DNA of 52,569 nucleotides from Aggregatilineales bacterium. Its GTDB lineage: Bacteria; Chloroflexota; Anaerolineae; Aggregatilineales; Ch27. Position 1 is the first letter of the stretch; each line of letters opens with the position of its first letter. The position numbers and the translations under genes are program-made. Under the pieces are notes generated by a model, which was not told where the DNA came from, did no database searches, and worked only from the letters and a program-made list of their open reading frames with translations. The DNA is taken from contig JARKNX010000044.1 of the NCBI GenBank assembly GCA_029976025.1, forward strand, positions 1-52,569, given 5' to 3'. Below are positions 1-9,442 of this stretch, piece after piece.

Positions 1-390
1 ACCGCCGCCGACCTGCCCGATCCCGATGACCCGAAAACGGTCGTGCTCGGCGGGCAGTTTTCCCGCGGCGGCTACTGGACCTGGGAAGATATCAGCAACC
101 TCCTCGGCGTCTACGCGCAGTACGGCGCTTACGAGACAGTCACCGCCGCCGGCCAGACATACAGCGGCGTGCCTCTGTCGTACTTGCTGGACTACGCCCG
201 CGTAAATCCCTACGCGCAGGCCGCGGCTATCTTCGACCGGGCGTCGCAGCGCTTCTCCTTCACCACGTCCCAGCTACGGGGCTGCGCCAACTGCATTATC
301 GCCCTGTCGCCGGGAGATACGCTGACGCTGGTGCTGCCGTCGCTGCTGCCAGAAGTCATCCCCAATCTGGTTCGCATCGACGTGCGGTAG
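1..390 (+). CDS. C-terminal fragment of a molybdopterin-domain-like protein (5' end outside window)
   Basis: The reading frame is open from the first base and ends with TAG at 388-390, so only the last 129 residues are seen. The segment with a G-Q-T-Y-S-G-V-P-L core followed by a leucine-rich helix resembles the oxidoreductase molybdopterin-binding fold (sulfite-oxidase-like), in which a short strand and GVPL precede LLD. The final part (LSPGDTLTLVLP, then V-R-I-D-V-R) is a beta-rich ending that fits such a domain. Two cysteines occur close together in GCANC. No cofactor-binding cysteine of the family is visible in this piece, so function cannot be confirmed. It converges with the M23 lipoprotein gene, with a hairpin between them. 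Confidence 0.5.
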   Translation, partial: TAADLPDPDDPKTVVLGGQFSRGGYWTWEDISNLLGVYAQYGAYETVTAAGQTYSGVPLSYLLDYARVNPYAQAAAIFDRASQRFSFTTSQLRGCANCIIALSPGDTLTLVLPSLLPEVIPNLVRIDVR

Positions 391-434
391 GAAGAAAGCG
401 CTTTAACCAACCACTCAGGGCGCGGAGATCATGC

Positions 435-461
435 AAAAAAGCGCAGAAAAACTTTCTGCGC
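435..461 (-). terminator. Rho-independent terminator of the M23 lipoprotein gene
   Basis: A 9-bp perfect stem (441-449 with 453-461, GCGCAGAAA paired with TTTCTGCGC) closes a 3-base loop. Read leftward it is followed by a run of six T (435-440). It lies between the convergent ends at 390 and 515 and may stop transcription from both sides. Confidence 0.8.
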
Positions 462-514
462 CCTTTACGTTCCCGACAGCTTCCTGCTTTCCCTGCCGCT
501 CACTGCCCGCCGCC

Positions 515-1660
515 TCACCCCGGCAGTTGAATCTCCAGCCAGGTTGTCCGGTTGGGATACAGGAAAATCTGGTCGCGGTACAGCGGGGCGCCGCCGGACC
601 GGATCACCAGGTTGTAGTAATCCGCCGGCAGGTCGCCCAGCACGAAATTCTCGCGGAAGACTTCATCCGGGTTGACGCTGGTATCGGAGTAGCTGAAGGC
701 CGCCCGTCGGAACGACGGATCGGCGATTGAGATCACGTCCAGCGTCACGTCGCGCAGCGGGTTGTCCGCCGCGTCAGTGATCCGCCCGGCGAGCGTGCCG
801 AACCCCCGGTACGGGCGCACCCACAGCTCCGGGTTGCGCGTATGGTCGTAGCTGTAGGGATCGCCAACCCGCACCTCCAGGTGCAGGTGCGGCCCCAGGG
901 CCACCCCCGCCGCCCCCACCAGCCCGATCTGCTGACCCTGCGTCACCCGCTGCCCCGCCTCCACCTGCACTGACAGCAGGTGGCCGTACAGCGAAAAGAC
1001 CGGCTCACCCGCGCCCGGCGTCACGAAATCATGCCGGATCACGATCACGTTGCCGTAAAAGTCAGGAATCGGGCCGAACAGCGTCCCGATATCATCGCCA
1101 GCATAGACGACCGTGCCATCCTGCACGGCAATCACCGGCGTGCCCAGCGGATTCTGCAAGTCAATGCCGTGGTGGACCTGAAGCCGCCCCGCATTAGTGC
1201 TGCCGTAGGGGTAGTTGCGGGAAGCCCACGTGGTCCCGTCGGGTGGTATCGGGCGGGCCATCCAGTAGTGATCCTCGATGGTCATGGCCTGATCCAGCGG
1301 CGGCGGAGTCCAGGTCGGCGCGCCGGGCGTGGTGGGCGGGCGCACCTGCCCGGAAGCGGGCGTGGCAGAGACAATGATGGGCGGCGTCGGGCTGGGGCGC
1401 GGCGTGTTGGTCAGGAACGGCGTCCGCGTCGGCGTGGGCGTCGGAGAGGGGGTGGGCGTCTCAGATGGGGTCGGCGTATCGGACGGGCCGATGGTGGGCA
1501 CGGCGGTGCTGGTAATGGTCGCCGTGGGGACAAACGCCTGCTCGGTCAGCCGGGCCGCGCTCATTGGCGTGCCCTGCCCGCCCGGCCCGGCGCAGCCCGC
1601 CGCCAGCATCGCCAGCGCCAGCCCGGCCAGCCCGATGAGCCGCGCCGGGCTGCGATACAT
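515..1660 (-). CDS. M23 (LytM-type) peptidase lipoprotein with Thr/Pro-rich linker
   Basis: Probable zinc endopeptidase acting on peptidoglycan, anchored outside the membrane. The start at 1660 gives an ideal lipoprotein signal: basic MYRSPAR, a hydrophobic stretch, then lipobox LAAGC with the lipidated Cys at residue 23. An alternative TTG start 30 bases upstream would put a poor extension before the signal. Residues about 50-110 are a TPTPS-type low-complexity linker common in exported Chloroflexota proteins. The catalytic domain has HHGIDL (zinc His and Asp) and GPHLHLEV (HxH), so the LytM ligands are present. After it comes a carboxypeptidase-regulatory-like beta sandwich beginning near GRITDAADNPL, probably a binding or spacer domain. 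No strong ribosome binding site is visible. Substrate and partners are unknown. Confidence 0.88.
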   Translation of the reverse strand: MYRSPARLIGLAGLALAMLAAGCAGPGGQGTPMSAARLTEQAFVPTATITSTAVPTIGPSDTPTPSETPTPSPTPTPTRTPFLTNTPRPSPTPPIIVSATPASGQVRPPTTPGAPTWTPPPLDQAMTIEDHYWMARPIPPDGTTWASRNYPYGSTNAGRLQVHHGIDLQNPLGTPVIAVQDGTVVYAGDDIGTLFGPIPDFYGNVIVIRHDFVTPGAGEPVFSLYGHLLSVQVEAGQRVTQGQQIGLVGAAGVALGPHLHLEVRVGDPYSYDHTRNPELWVRPYRGFGTLAGRITDAADNPLRDVTLDVISIADPSFRRAAFSYSDTSVNPDEVFRENFVLGDLPADYYNLVIRSGGAPLYRDQIFLYPNRTTWLEIQLPG

Positions 1661-1818
1661 TGTGATCAAGGGTGGTCGTCCTGCGTTCAAGTGCGCTTTC
1701 CACTTCGCAAACGTGGTCAGGCCGGCGCCTCTTACGGCCGGCCCGCTATTCGCCCCACCAGAGTAACGGATGACGGCCCGCGCCGCAAGGCTTGACTTCC
1801 GGCCCCGCGCCGAGCGGG

Positions 1819-3846
1819 CTACATCAGCGGAACTTCGTCGCCCTCGGCGCGCTTGAGGACCATAATACCGCGCAGCTCCACAATCTGGTCGCGGATCATG
1901 GCCGCCTTCTCGAACTCCAGCTCCTTCGCCGCCTGCTTCATCTGGCGCTCCAGGTCCTTGATGGCCCGGTCCAGCTCCAGTGGCGGCAGCGCGGCCAGCG
2001 TCTCCAGCGGGCCGGCCTCCTTACGCCCGGCGGCGGTGCTCTGGCGGACGGACTCGGTCAGATCGCGGATTTCCTTGACAATCTGCTGCGGGACAATGCC
2101 GTGCTCCCGGTTGTAGGCTTCCTGCACCTCGCGGCGGCGGTTCGTCTCGCCGATGGCCCGCTGCATGGAGTCGGTTATCCGGTCGGCGTACATGATCACC
2201 CGGCCCTCGACATGCCGGGCGGCGCGGCCAATGTTCTGGATCAGGGCCGATTCGGAGCGCAGGAAGCCCTCCTTGTCGGCGTCCAGCATCGCCACCAGCG
2301 ACACTTCCGGCAGGTCCAGCCCCTCCCGCAGCAGGTTGATGCCGACCACGACATCGTAGACGCCCATGCGCAGGTCGCGCAGGATATCCACCCGCTCCAG
2401 CGTGTCGATCTCGGAGTGCAGGTAGTGCACCTTGATGCCCATCTCGGCCAGATAGTCGGCCAGGTCCTCGGCCATGCGCTTGGTCAGCGTGGTGACCAGC
2501 GTGCGCTGCCCCTTGCGGACGCGCGCCTGAATCTCGCCGAGCAGGTCGTCCACCTGCCCGCGCACCGGGCGCACCTCCACCTGCGGATCGAGAATGCCAG
2601 TCGGGCGGATGATCTGCTGGAGCACCTGCTGCGCGTGAGCCTGCTCGTAGGGGCCGGGCGTGGCGCTGGTGTAGATGATCTGGTTCAGGCGGTGCTCGAA
2701 CTCCTCAAAGTTGAGCGGGCGGTTATCCAGCGCGCTGGGCAGGCGGAAGCCGTAATCGACCAGCGTCTGCTTGCGGGAACGGTCGCCGCCGTACATGCCG
2801 CGAATCTGGGGGATGGACATATGGCTCTCGTCGATGACGAGCAGGAAGTCGGCCGGCAGGTAGTCCAGCAGCGTCCAAGGCGGGCTGCCCGCCGGGCGCT
2901 GGTCCAGGTGGCGGGAGTAGTTCTCGATGCCGGAGCAGTAGCCCAGCTCGCGCAGCATCTCCAGATCGTACTGGACGCGCTGCTCCAGCCGCTGCGCCTC
3001 CAGCAGGCGGTTATCCCGCATGAATTCAGAGAGCCGCTCCTTCAGCTCGGCCTCGATATCGTGGATCGCCATCTGGAGCTTGTCCTGCTCGGTGATGAAG
3101 TGCTTGGCCGGGTAAATATCGATATGGTCGAAGTCGGCCAGAATCTCGCCGGTGAGGGAGTTAAACGCCTGGAGCCGCTCGATCTCGTCGCCCCACATGG
3201 TGATGCGGAAGGCGTGGTCGCCGTAAGGGGGCATGATCTCCAGCGTATCCCCTTTGGCGCGGAACGTCCCGTGCCGCAGGTCAAGGTCGTTGCGGTTGTA
3301 GTGGATGTGCACCAGGTGGCGCAGGATTACATCGCGCCGGATCATCTGCCCCTGCTGCAGGTTGAGCACGACCTTGCCGTAAGCCTCCGGGCTGCCCAGG
3401 CCGTAGATGCAGGACACCGAGGCGACGATGATCACGTCGCGCCGGCTCAGCAGCGATGTGGTGGTCGAGAGGCGCAGCCGGTCAATATCCTCGTTGATGT
3501 CGGTTTCTTTCTCGACATAAAGGTCCTTCTGCGGGACATACGCTTCTGGCTGGTAGTAGTCGTAGTAGCTGACAAAGTATTCGACGGCGTTGTGCGGGAA
3601 GAAGTCCTTGAACTCGCTGTAAAGCTGGGCGGCCAGCGTCTTGTTGTGGCACATGATCAGCGTGGGCCGGTTGATCTCGGCAATCACGGAGGCGACAGCG
3701 AAGGTCTTGCCGGTGCCGGTCGCGCCGAGCAGGGTCTGGTGGCGGAGGCCGCGCTTCAGGCCGTCCACCAGGCCGGCAATCGCCCCCGGCTGGTCGCCGG
3801 TCGGCTGGAAATCAGAGACAAGCTGGAAGTCAGACATGGTGGGCAT
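1819..3846 (-). CDS. uvrB: UvrABC system protein B (excinuclease ABC subunit B)
   Basis: DNA-damage recognition helicase subunit of nucleotide excision repair, which receives DNA from UvrA and recruits UvrC. The Walker A GATGTGKT is at about residues 38-45 counted from MSDF. The tyrosine-rich beta-hairpin ([14 protein letters not shown]), the helicase Walker B region (VIDESH), the GRAARH motif and a C-terminal UVR motif ([18 protein letters not shown]) are all present. The length, 672-675 aa, is normal. Two starts are possible: ATG at 3846 and ATG at 3837. A GAGAG sequence is better spaced for the second (9 bases). A LexA-like box and a TATAAT promoter lie upstream. The gene diverges from the threonine dehydrogenase gene. 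Confidence 0.97.
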   Translation of the reverse strand: MPTMSDFQLVSDFQPTGDQPGAIAGLVDGLKRGLRHQTLLGATGTGKTFAVASVIAEINRPTLIMCHNKTLAAQLYSEFKDFFPHNAVEYFVSYYDYYQPEAYVPQKDLYVEKETDINEDIDRLRLSTTTSLLSRRDVIIVASVSCIYGLGSPEAYGKVVLNLQQGQMIRRDVILRHLVHIHYNRNDLDLRHGTFRAKGDTLEIMPPYGDHAFRITMWGDEIERLQAFNSLTGEILADFDHIDIYPAKHFITEQDKLQMAIHDIEAELKERLSEFMRDNRLLEAQRLEQRVQYDLEMLRELGYCSGIENYSRHLDQRPAGSPPWTLLDYLPADFLLVIDESHMSIPQIRGMYGGDRSRKQTLVDYGFRLPSALDNRPLNFEEFEHRLNQIIYTSATPGPYEQAHAQQVLQQIIRPTGILDPQVEVRPVRGQVDDLLGEIQARVRKGQRTLVTTLTKRMAEDLADYLAEMGIKVHYLHSEIDTLERVDILRDLRMGVYDVVVGINLLREGLDLPEVSLVAMLDADKEGFLRSESALIQNIGRAARHVEGRVIMYADRITDSMQRAIGETNRRREVQEAYNREHGIVPQQIVKEIRDLTESVRQSTAAGRKEAGPLETLAALPPLELDRAIKDLERQMKQAAKELEFEKAAMIRDQIVELRGIMVLKRAEGDEVPLM

Positions 3847-3886
3847 CTCTCGGTCGTCAGCGGACGGGATGGATCGTGCCGGGATG

Positions 3887-3900
3887 CGAACTTTTGTGCG
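3887..3900. promoter_or_regulatory. Bacillus-type SOS (LexA) box upstream of uvrB
   Basis: CGAACTTTTGTGCG matches the CGAAC-N4-GTTCG LexA box at all but one of its ten defined positions. It lies just downstream of the predicted uvrB transcription start (-10 box at 3914-3919, read leftward), where a bound repressor would block transcription. uvrB is a classic SOS gene. Assignment is by motif and position only. Confidence 0.6.
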
Positions 3901-3913
3901 ATAGCAGGAGGCT

Positions 3914-3942
3914 ATTATACCCCGCGCCGGGCCGCGTGACCA
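3914..3942 (-). promoter_or_regulatory. uvrB promoter
   Basis: Read leftward, a perfect TATAAT (3919 to 3914) is preceded at 17 bases by TGGTCA (3942 to 3937), a weak -35. The transcript would start near 3907, about 60-70 bases before the uvrB start codon. Confidence 0.6.
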
Positions 3943-4012
3943 GCCTTTGCCGCCCGGGGTTGTGGTTGAATCCGGGCCTCACCAGCGAAGAAAATGACCC
4001 GGAGCGGGGTTA

Positions 4013-4042
4013 TTGGCAGGCGGAAGCATTTGCTGCTAGAAT
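4013..4042 (+). promoter_or_regulatory. Promoter of the threonine dehydrogenase gene
   Basis: TTGGCA (4013-4018) and TAGAAT (4037-4042) are separated by 18 bases and point rightward, about 60 bases before the start codon at 4102. The pair is back to back with the uvrB promoter. Confidence 0.6.
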
Positions 4043-4101
4043 GCGCGATGCGTCCTGGATACTCTTCCTGAACCCGGACAGGTGTCCGTTGAGGGATACT
4101 T

Positions 4102-5148
4102 ATGCGTAAAGAAGTCGTGCTGGTCACTGGCGCGGGCGGGGAAATGGGCCAGGCATTGATCCGCCGGCTGGCTGAAGGCGGCGCGCGCAACATCCTGGCC
4201 CTGGATGTCCGCCCGCTGCCCGAAGCGATCATCCCGGCCTGCCAGATCGCCATTCAGGGCGACCTGCTGGACACCAACCTGATCGACCGCCTGGTCGCCG
4301 AATACTCCATCCCGCGCATCTTTCACCTGGCCGCCCTGCTCTCCACGCGCTCGGAGTACACGCCGGAGGCCGCCCACCATGTCAACGTGGACGGCACGCT
4401 GCACCTGCTCAAGCTGGCGGTGGACCAGGCAAGCTGGCTCGGCCAGCCGGTCAAGTTCATCTTCCCCAGCTCCATCGCCGTTTTCGGGCTGCCCGATCGG
4501 GAGACCAAGGCCAGCGCCGGGGCGGTCAAGGAGTGGGCGTGGAACAATCCGGCCACAATGTACGGCTGCAACAAGCTCTATGCCGAACATCTGGGCCGCT
4601 ACTATTCGCTGCACTACCGCCAGCTTGCGGCGGAGCAGCCGCGCAACACGGTAGACTTCCGCGCCATCCGCTTCCCCGGCCTGATCAGCGCCTTCACCGT
4701 CCCCAGCGGTGGCACCAGCGACTACGGCCCGGAGATGCTGCACGCCGCCGCCCAGAAGCAGCCCTACGCCTGCTTCGTGCGGGAAGACACAACCATGCCC
4801 TTCATGGCCATGCCGGACGCGATCAAGGCTCTCCTACTCCTGGGGGACGCCCCCCGGGAGGCGCTGTCCGCCCAGATCTACAACGTCACCAGCTTCAGCC
4901 TCTCCGCCCGCGAGTTCGAAGCCGAAGTGCGACGGGCCTTCCCGGAGGCGCAGATCACGTTTGAGCCGGACCGCCGCCGGCAGGGCATCGTCGATAGCTG
5001 GCCGGTCGATATGGACGACAGCCGTGCCCGCCGCGACTGGGGCTGGCAGCCCGACTACGACCTCCGCCGCGCCTTCGACGAGTACCTGATCCCCAACATC
5101 CGCCAACAATATACAGGAGGGAAACAAACGACAGAGAGTAAAAAATAG
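4102..5148 (+). CDS. NAD-dependent L-threonine 3-dehydrogenase, short-chain (SDR/epimerase-like) type
   Basis: Predicted to oxidise L-threonine to 2-amino-3-ketobutyrate with NAD+, feeding glycine and acetyl-CoA formation. It is an extended SDR: the Rossmann motif VTGAGGEMG begins at about residue 8, the catalytic Ser lies in SSIAVFG, and YGCNK gives Tyr154 and Lys158. The region GLISAFTVPSGGTSDYGPE, then CFVREDTTMPFMAMPDA, is the signature of SDR-type threonine dehydrogenases rather than of sugar epimerases, although those are the nearest relatives. At 348 aa it is slightly long, with a hydrophilic Lys/Thr tail. GAGGGAT precedes the ATG as ribosome binding site. The gene stands alone behind its own promoter. 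Confidence 0.82.
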   Translation: MRKEVVLVTGAGGEMGQALIRRLAEGGARNILALDVRPLPEAIIPACQIAIQGDLLDTNLIDRLVAEYSIPRIFHLAALLSTRSEYTPEAAHHVNVDGTLHLLKLAVDQASWLGQPVKFIFPSSIAVFGLPDRETKASAGAVKEWAWNNPATMYGCNKLYAEHLGRYYSLHYRQLAAEQPRNTVDFRAIRFPGLISAFTVPSGGTSDYGPEMLHAAAQKQPYACFVREDTTMPFMAMPDAIKALLLLGDAPREALSAQIYNVTSFSLSAREFEAEVRRAFPEAQITFEPDRRRQGIVDSWPVDMDDSRARRDWGWQPDYDLRRAFDEYLIPNIRQQYTGGKQTTESKK

Positions 5149-5473
5149 AGAAAAACATCAATCGCAGAAGACAGGGAGTGAATAAAAGCAAAGCAGCAGG
5201 CAGTCAGAAGTAGGGAAAGACGGGCAGTCAGATGTGATGACCAGAGGCAGGGATAAGCCCCTTGCCCTGGCAGTCGAATCCCGCACCTGTCGCCGGCTCT
5301 TCTCTGGCCCTGTGGTTGATGCTTTTCCCTGTTGCCTGCTGCCCACCTGACGGCTGTCCACCGGCTTGCCGGCGGCTTTCTGCCGCCCCGCGCCGCCAAA
5401 CGAATTCGGGCGTATCATAGGTGTGAACCCCACTCATTGATATTGCTATGGGGATAGAAAGAAGGTTTTGGGG
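5149..5473. repeat. Intergenic region with a degenerate fold-back element
   Basis: No convincing gene is visible. GCAGCAGGCA (5193-5202) is exactly inverted at 5333-5342, and GGCAGTCAGA occurs twice in direct order (5199-5208 and 5223-5232). The left part, around GCAGAAGACAGGGAG, resembles the left arm of the element near 49504, so both may be decayed copies of one mobile fold-back sequence. The left half is clearly more A-rich than neighbouring genes. A possible -10 TATCAT (5413-5418) and the ribosome binding site GAAGG precede the next gene. Confidence 0.45.
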
Positions 5474-8035
5474 ATGAAAAAGCTATGGCCCGTTGTCGCG
5501 GTATTTGTGCTATGCCTCTCGCTGCTGCCGGCGCCGATCCTGGCTCAGGGCGGCTGTGACAACCCGCCGCCCCGTCTGGAAGTCGGCCGGCACGGCATAG
5601 TGACGCCGGGCCTGCCGGTGCGGGTGCGCGCACAGGCCGGCCTCACCGGTGAGGAGGTCGGCAAGCTCGACCCCGGGACTGTGTTCGAGGTGGTGGATGG
5701 CCCGCAGTGCGCGGACAGCATCAACTGGTGGCTGGTCTCCACTCTGGATGTCTACGGCGTCTGGCTGGCCGAAGGGCAGGACGGCAGATACTTTGTGGAG
5801 CCGTACCAGTTCGTGCCGCCGACCCCGCAGGCGGTGGGGGTCCCGATGACCGCTCCGGTGATCACCAGCCCCACCGTGCCGCTGCCGGCGGTCGCGCCGT
5901 CCGATCAGATGCCGACCCTCAGCGATTCCTACGCTGTCTGGGACTGGGACGCCGTGCTGGCGAGCGGCTACCTGCAAGCGCCCGACCCGCTGACGCTGCG
6001 CCTGCCGGCAGCCTACGCCGGCGACTTCCCGTCGCTGCCGGTCAATCTGGATACCGTGCGCTTTGTGACGGACGCAAATCTGAACCCGGCGCAGCTCGCC
6101 CTGCTGGCCCAGAACGGCTTCGTCGTCATCCCCGGCGGTTGGCCGCAGTTCGATCAGGTCTACAACGATGACACCTGGCCACAGGCGGAGGGCCGCGGCG
6201 ACTTCATCACCACCGACGCCTTCCTGCACGCCCTGTTCCTGACCTACCAGAACGCCCTGATGTTCCTGGAGCTGGGGCCGTTCTATGCCGACGTGAGCGC
6301 CTTCGTTGGCCGTGGCTATCAGGCCGCCGAAGCGCAGTGGCAGGGAGCCATCGGCACGCCGCTGGAACAGGCCGCCTTCAACGCCGCCGTGTACTACGCC
6401 GTGCCGCTCCGCCTGCTGGCGGACGGTGAGGAGTACTATACCGACTCCTTCAGCGGCGAGTCGCTGTTCGGTCCGGAGGATGCCACCCCCTTGAGCGTGC
6501 TGGCGGGCGCCGATCCGACGGTGCTGACCGCCGCGCAGCATTACGTTGACCTGATCCGGGCCGCGGCGGGGATTGAAGCCGTCAGCTTCATGGAAGACCT
6601 GCAGGAAGACTTCACGCAGTACAGGCCGCGCAGCTATTACGCCGGCAACCCCCTGCTGGAGGCCTACTTCCGGGCCATGATGTGGCTGGGGCGGATCACC
6701 TTCAAGGCCAATAGCGCCGCCGACACCCTGACCGGCCTGCTGGCCCTGCGCGCCCTGCAAGCGAGCGACGCTTACACGGACTGGGCGGCTATGGCCGACA
6801 CGCTGGCCTTCCTCGTCGGGCCGATGGACGATCTCAGCCCGGTGGAATATGGCCCGCTGGCCGAGCAGACCTTCGGCGCCGGCCTGCCGCTCGACGCGCT
6901 GGCCGATCCGACCCGGCTGGACGCCTTCCGGGCCGCGACCGCTGACCTGCCCGGCCCACGCGTCAACAGCATCCCCCTGCCGATGGATATCGCCGCCGGA
7001 GACGTGGATGCCTATACGCGCGGCTTCCGCCTGTTCGGGCAGCGCTTCACGCTGGATGGCTACCTGATGCAGCAGCTTATCGACCCGGAAGTCGCCATGC
7101 GGGCGCTGCCGATGGGGCTGGATGTGGCCGCCGTGCTCGGTTCTGACCACGCCTACGCCCTGATCGAAGCCGCCGGCGGGGCCGACTACGCCGGTTATCC
7201 GGAGCAGGTCGCGAGTCTGCGCGAGGAAGTCAACACCCTGGACGCCGACGCCTGGATGCAAAACGCCTACGGCGGCTGGCTGTGGGCCTTGGGGCCGCTG
7301 CTGGTCCGCCAGGATGGGCTGTACCCGCCGCTGATGGAGACCGACGCCTGGCGCTACAAAGACCTGATCGCGGCGCTGGGGAGCTGGACGGAGCTCAAGC
7401 ACGCCACGCTGCTGTACGCCGAGCAGCCGCTGGGCGGCCTGGGCGGCGGCGGGATAACGCCGCCGGTGACCAGCACCACCATCGTCGAGCCGAATCCAGA
7501 AGTCTTCGCCCGGATCGCCATTGTAGCGGCGACGCTGGCCAACGGGCTGGAGGAGCGCGGCCTGGTTCCGGAGGGGACTCAGGCCATCAACTCCGTATAT
7601 CAGACGCTCCAGCAGTTGGCCGTGCTCTCGGCGATGATGGCCGACTTCGCCGCCCGCGAGCTGGCCGGGGAACCCCTGACTTACGATGAGCTGTACTTCC
7701 TGCAGGAGAGCTTCGGCAATATCCTCTGGTATCTGCGCTTCTCTCTCGATATGTGGAATCCCGACCCGCCGGAGGATGTGGCGCTGGTCGCCGATGTGGC
7801 CAGCAACAGCGCGACGCAAGAAGCGCTGGAGGAGGCGATCGGGCTGGTGGACACGATCTACGTTGTCGCCAACGGGCCAAATGGCCTGCACCTGACGCGC
7901 GGCGGCGTCTACAGCCAGTACGAGTTCACCCGGCCGATCAGCCAGCGCATGACCGACGACGAATGGCGGGCCTTGCTCAACAGCCCCAATGCCCCGTCCC
8001 GGCACGACTGGACGCGGCTGTTCTTCAGCGAATAG
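5474..8035 (+). CDS. Exported DUF3160 protein with N-terminal SH3-like domain
   Basis: An 853-residue exported protein. MKKLWPVVAVFVLCLSLLPA and the following APILAQ form a Sec signal peptide. The next ~90 residues (GIVTPGLPVRVRAQAG, then GPQCAD, then WWLVS) are a bacterial SH3-like domain of the kind that often binds wall or surface polymers. A Pro-rich spacer follows. From about residue 190 on is a long helical DUF3160 region, recognised by GDFITTDAFLHALF and a Tyr/Asn-rich segment after it. The molecular function of DUF3160 is not established, so none is assigned. The ATG at 5474 follows GAAGG at good spacing; a TTG six bases upstream is less likely. A strong hairpin follows the stop. Confidence 0.85.
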   Translation: MKKLWPVVAVFVLCLSLLPAPILAQGGCDNPPPRLEVGRHGIVTPGLPVRVRAQAGLTGEEVGKLDPGTVFEVVDGPQCADSINWWLVSTLDVYGVWLAEGQDGRYFVEPYQFVPPTPQAVGVPMTAPVITSPTVPLPAVAPSDQMPTLSDSYAVWDWDAVLASGYLQAPDPLTLRLPAAYAGDFPSLPVNLDTVRFVTDANLNPAQLALLAQNGFVVIPGGWPQFDQVYNDDTWPQAEGRGDFITTDAFLHALFLTYQNALMFLELGPFYADVSAFVGRGYQAAEAQWQGAIGTPLEQAAFNAAVYYAVPLRLLADGEEYYTDSFSGESLFGPEDATPLSVLAGADPTVLTAAQHYVDLIRAAAGIEAVSFMEDLQEDFTQYRPRSYYAGNPLLEAYFRAMMWLGRITFKANSAADTLTGLLALRALQASDAYTDWAAMADTLAFLVGPMDDLSPVEYGPLAEQTFGAGLPLDALADPTRLDAFRAATADLPGPRVNSIPLPMDIAAGDVDAYTRGFRLFGQRFTLDGYLMQQLIDPEVAMRALPMGLDVAAVLGSDHAYALIEAAGGADYAGYPEQVASLREEVNTLDADAWMQNAYGGWLWALGPLLVRQDGLYPPLMETDAWRYKDLIAALGSWTELKHATLLYAEQPLGGLGGGGITPPVTSTTIVEPNPEVFARIAIVAATLANGLEERGLVPEGTQAINSVYQTLQQLAVLSAMMADFAARELAGEPLTYDELYFLQESFGNILWYLRFSLDMWNPDPPEDVALVADVASNSATQEALEEAIGLVDTIYVVANGPNGLHLTRGGVYSQYEFTRPISQRMTDDEWRALLNSPNAPSRHDWTRLFFSE

Positions 8036-8059
8036 TTGAGGACCTCCCGGATATAACAA

Positions 8060-8090
8060 CCGCCCCCGGTCGCGGACCGGGGGCGGCTTT
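8060..8090. terminator. Terminator between convergent genes
   Basis: A perfect 12-bp GC-rich stem (8060-8071 paired with 8075-8086) closes a 3-base loop and is followed by CTTTGT. It separates the DUF3160 gene from the oppositely oriented xylose isomerase gene. Confidence 0.8.
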
Positions 8091-8116
8091 GTCTCACAAT
8101 ACTGCGGAAATGCGGT

Positions 8117-9154
8117 TTACGGGCAGCCGATCAGATGGTTGAGAATCAGCAGATCAAGCTCCTCGTAGTCGCGGGCGGCGATCAGGGCGTCCACCTTCGC
8201 CTGATCCAGGCTGCGCACTAACTCCACCAGCCGCAGGAACAGCTCCAGGCTGTTTCGCAGATGCTTGGTGGCGACCTCCGGCGCCTGGGTACGCAGCGCC
8301 TTGACATCAACGCCAATCATGCCCCGGTCGTAAAAGTCGTGCCGGTCCAGCACGCGGGCCTGGTTGAAGGCCGCCCGCAGGTTGACCGTGCCAAAGGCGC
8401 GGTCCTGATCGAACTTCAGGCTGTTCTGATCGTTCAGGTGAACCGACCACAGCTTATCGAAGCTCAGGGCGAAAGCCATCTCGTCGGAGGGGTCCAGCCC
8501 GGCCAGGAGGGCGTGCGCCGATTCGACCAGCGCGCCCATCCGCGCCGGCGCGTGGGTGCGCATCCCCAGGGCGATGGCGTGGCCGATGGTGGGGATATAG
8601 GAGAGGTCCATCGGCTCGTTGGGCTTCGGCTCGATGGCGATACGGAGCTCCGGATCGTACTCCAGCAGGGCGTTCAGGGCCTGTACCAGCCGCTCCGTCG
8701 CCACCACAGCGTCTTTCGCCTCGCGGATATAGGTCCCCTCCCGGGCGAGCCAGATCACCATGAGGGATGTGCCCATCTCCCGGGCGATATCAATGGCCTT
8801 GCGAGTCCGCTCCAGGGCGTAAGCGCGGACCTCCGGGGCGTTGGCGGTGAAGGCCCCATCCACAGTCAGGGGGTTCTCCCACAGGCGGGGGGCCACGAAC
8901 TCCGCATCCAGGCCGTGATCGGCCAGCTTCTGGCGCGTCTCGCGAGCCGTCCGCCGAATCTGGTCCGCCGAAAGAGCATCCAGATCGGGCACGGCGTCAT
9001 CATCGTGGAACTGCACGGCGTCAAAGCCAAGCTGCTTGAGGATCACGAATTTCTCAGCCAGGGGGATCTCCGGCCGGACAGGGGGACCGAACGGGTCTGC
9101 TCCGGTGCTGATATTCCAGGGGCCTGCGGAAAAGCGGTAACCGTATTTTTCCAT
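8117..9154 (-). CDS. xylA: Xylose isomerase
   Basis: Interconverts D-xylose and D-xylulose (often glucose and fructose as well) in the cytoplasm, using two divalent metals. The TIM-barrel sequence carries the family marks in order: FHDDDAVPD near the N terminus, IEPKPNEP (metal-ligand Glu and the catalytic Lys loop), VESAH (Glu and His ligands), the HLNDQN region, KFDQDRAFG (paired Asp ligands) and GVDVKALRT (Asp ligand). At 345 aa it is shorter than the ~390 aa of the actinobacterial enzymes. The ATG at 9154 was chosen because homology begins at EKYGYRF; the open frame upstream is Arg/Ser/Cys-rich and not protein-like. No xylulose kinase gene is nearby, so it stands alone, divergent from lepB. 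Confidence 0.88.
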   Translation of the reverse strand: MEKYGYRFSAGPWNISTGADPFGPPVRPEIPLAEKFVILKQLGFDAVQFHDDDAVPDLDALSADQIRRTARETRQKLADHGLDAEFVAPRLWENPLTVDGAFTANAPEVRAYALERTRKAIDIAREMGTSLMVIWLAREGTYIREAKDAVVATERLVQALNALLEYDPELRIAIEPKPNEPMDLSYIPTIGHAIALGMRTHAPARMGALVESAHALLAGLDPSDEMAFALSFDKLWSVHLNDQNSLKFDQDRAFGTVNLRAAFNQARVLDRHDFYDRGMIGVDVKALRTQAPEVATKHLRNSLELFLRLVELVRSLDQAKVDALIAARDYEELDLLILNHLIGCP

Positions 9155-9356
9155 AATGATATCGGCGGCGCACGGAGATACGCCGCGCTTGCTCCTTTCT
9201 GACCGCATTCCGGACACAGGGCTGCCCGTGCTGCGATTCTGCCGGCGCGGGCACCCTCCACCACAGTACCCCAGTTTGTGCCGTTCCGGCAAGGGAAAAA
9301 CGGGGCGCAGCGGCAATTCAGGCCTAAAAAAATTGGAAAAACCAGAGCGACGCCTA

Positions 9357-9385
9357 TTGGCGGCGGGGGCGGAGTGCACTATAAT
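9357..9385 (+). promoter_or_regulatory. lepB promoter
   Basis: TTGGCG (9357-9362), a 17-base spacer and a perfect TATAAT (9380-9385) lie about 58 bases before the GTG start of lepB. Confidence 0.75.
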
Positions 9386-9442
9386 CGTCCCCGATTTCCT
9401 GACCGCGGACTGTGCCAGTCTGCGAAATGAGCGAGGCGTATT

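Noticed and set aside
1792..3939. Long rightward open frame (715 codons) opposite uvrB
   Set aside because: It is the antisense shadow of uvrB in GC-rich DNA; its product is low-complexity (His, Gln, Val, Asp rich) and matches nothing, while uvrB has all family motifs.
5510..8059. Long leftward open frame (849 codons) opposite the DUF3160 gene
   Set aside because: Arg/Gln/Gly-rich composition without domains; it is a shadow of the exported protein with signal peptide, and it runs through the terminator hairpin.
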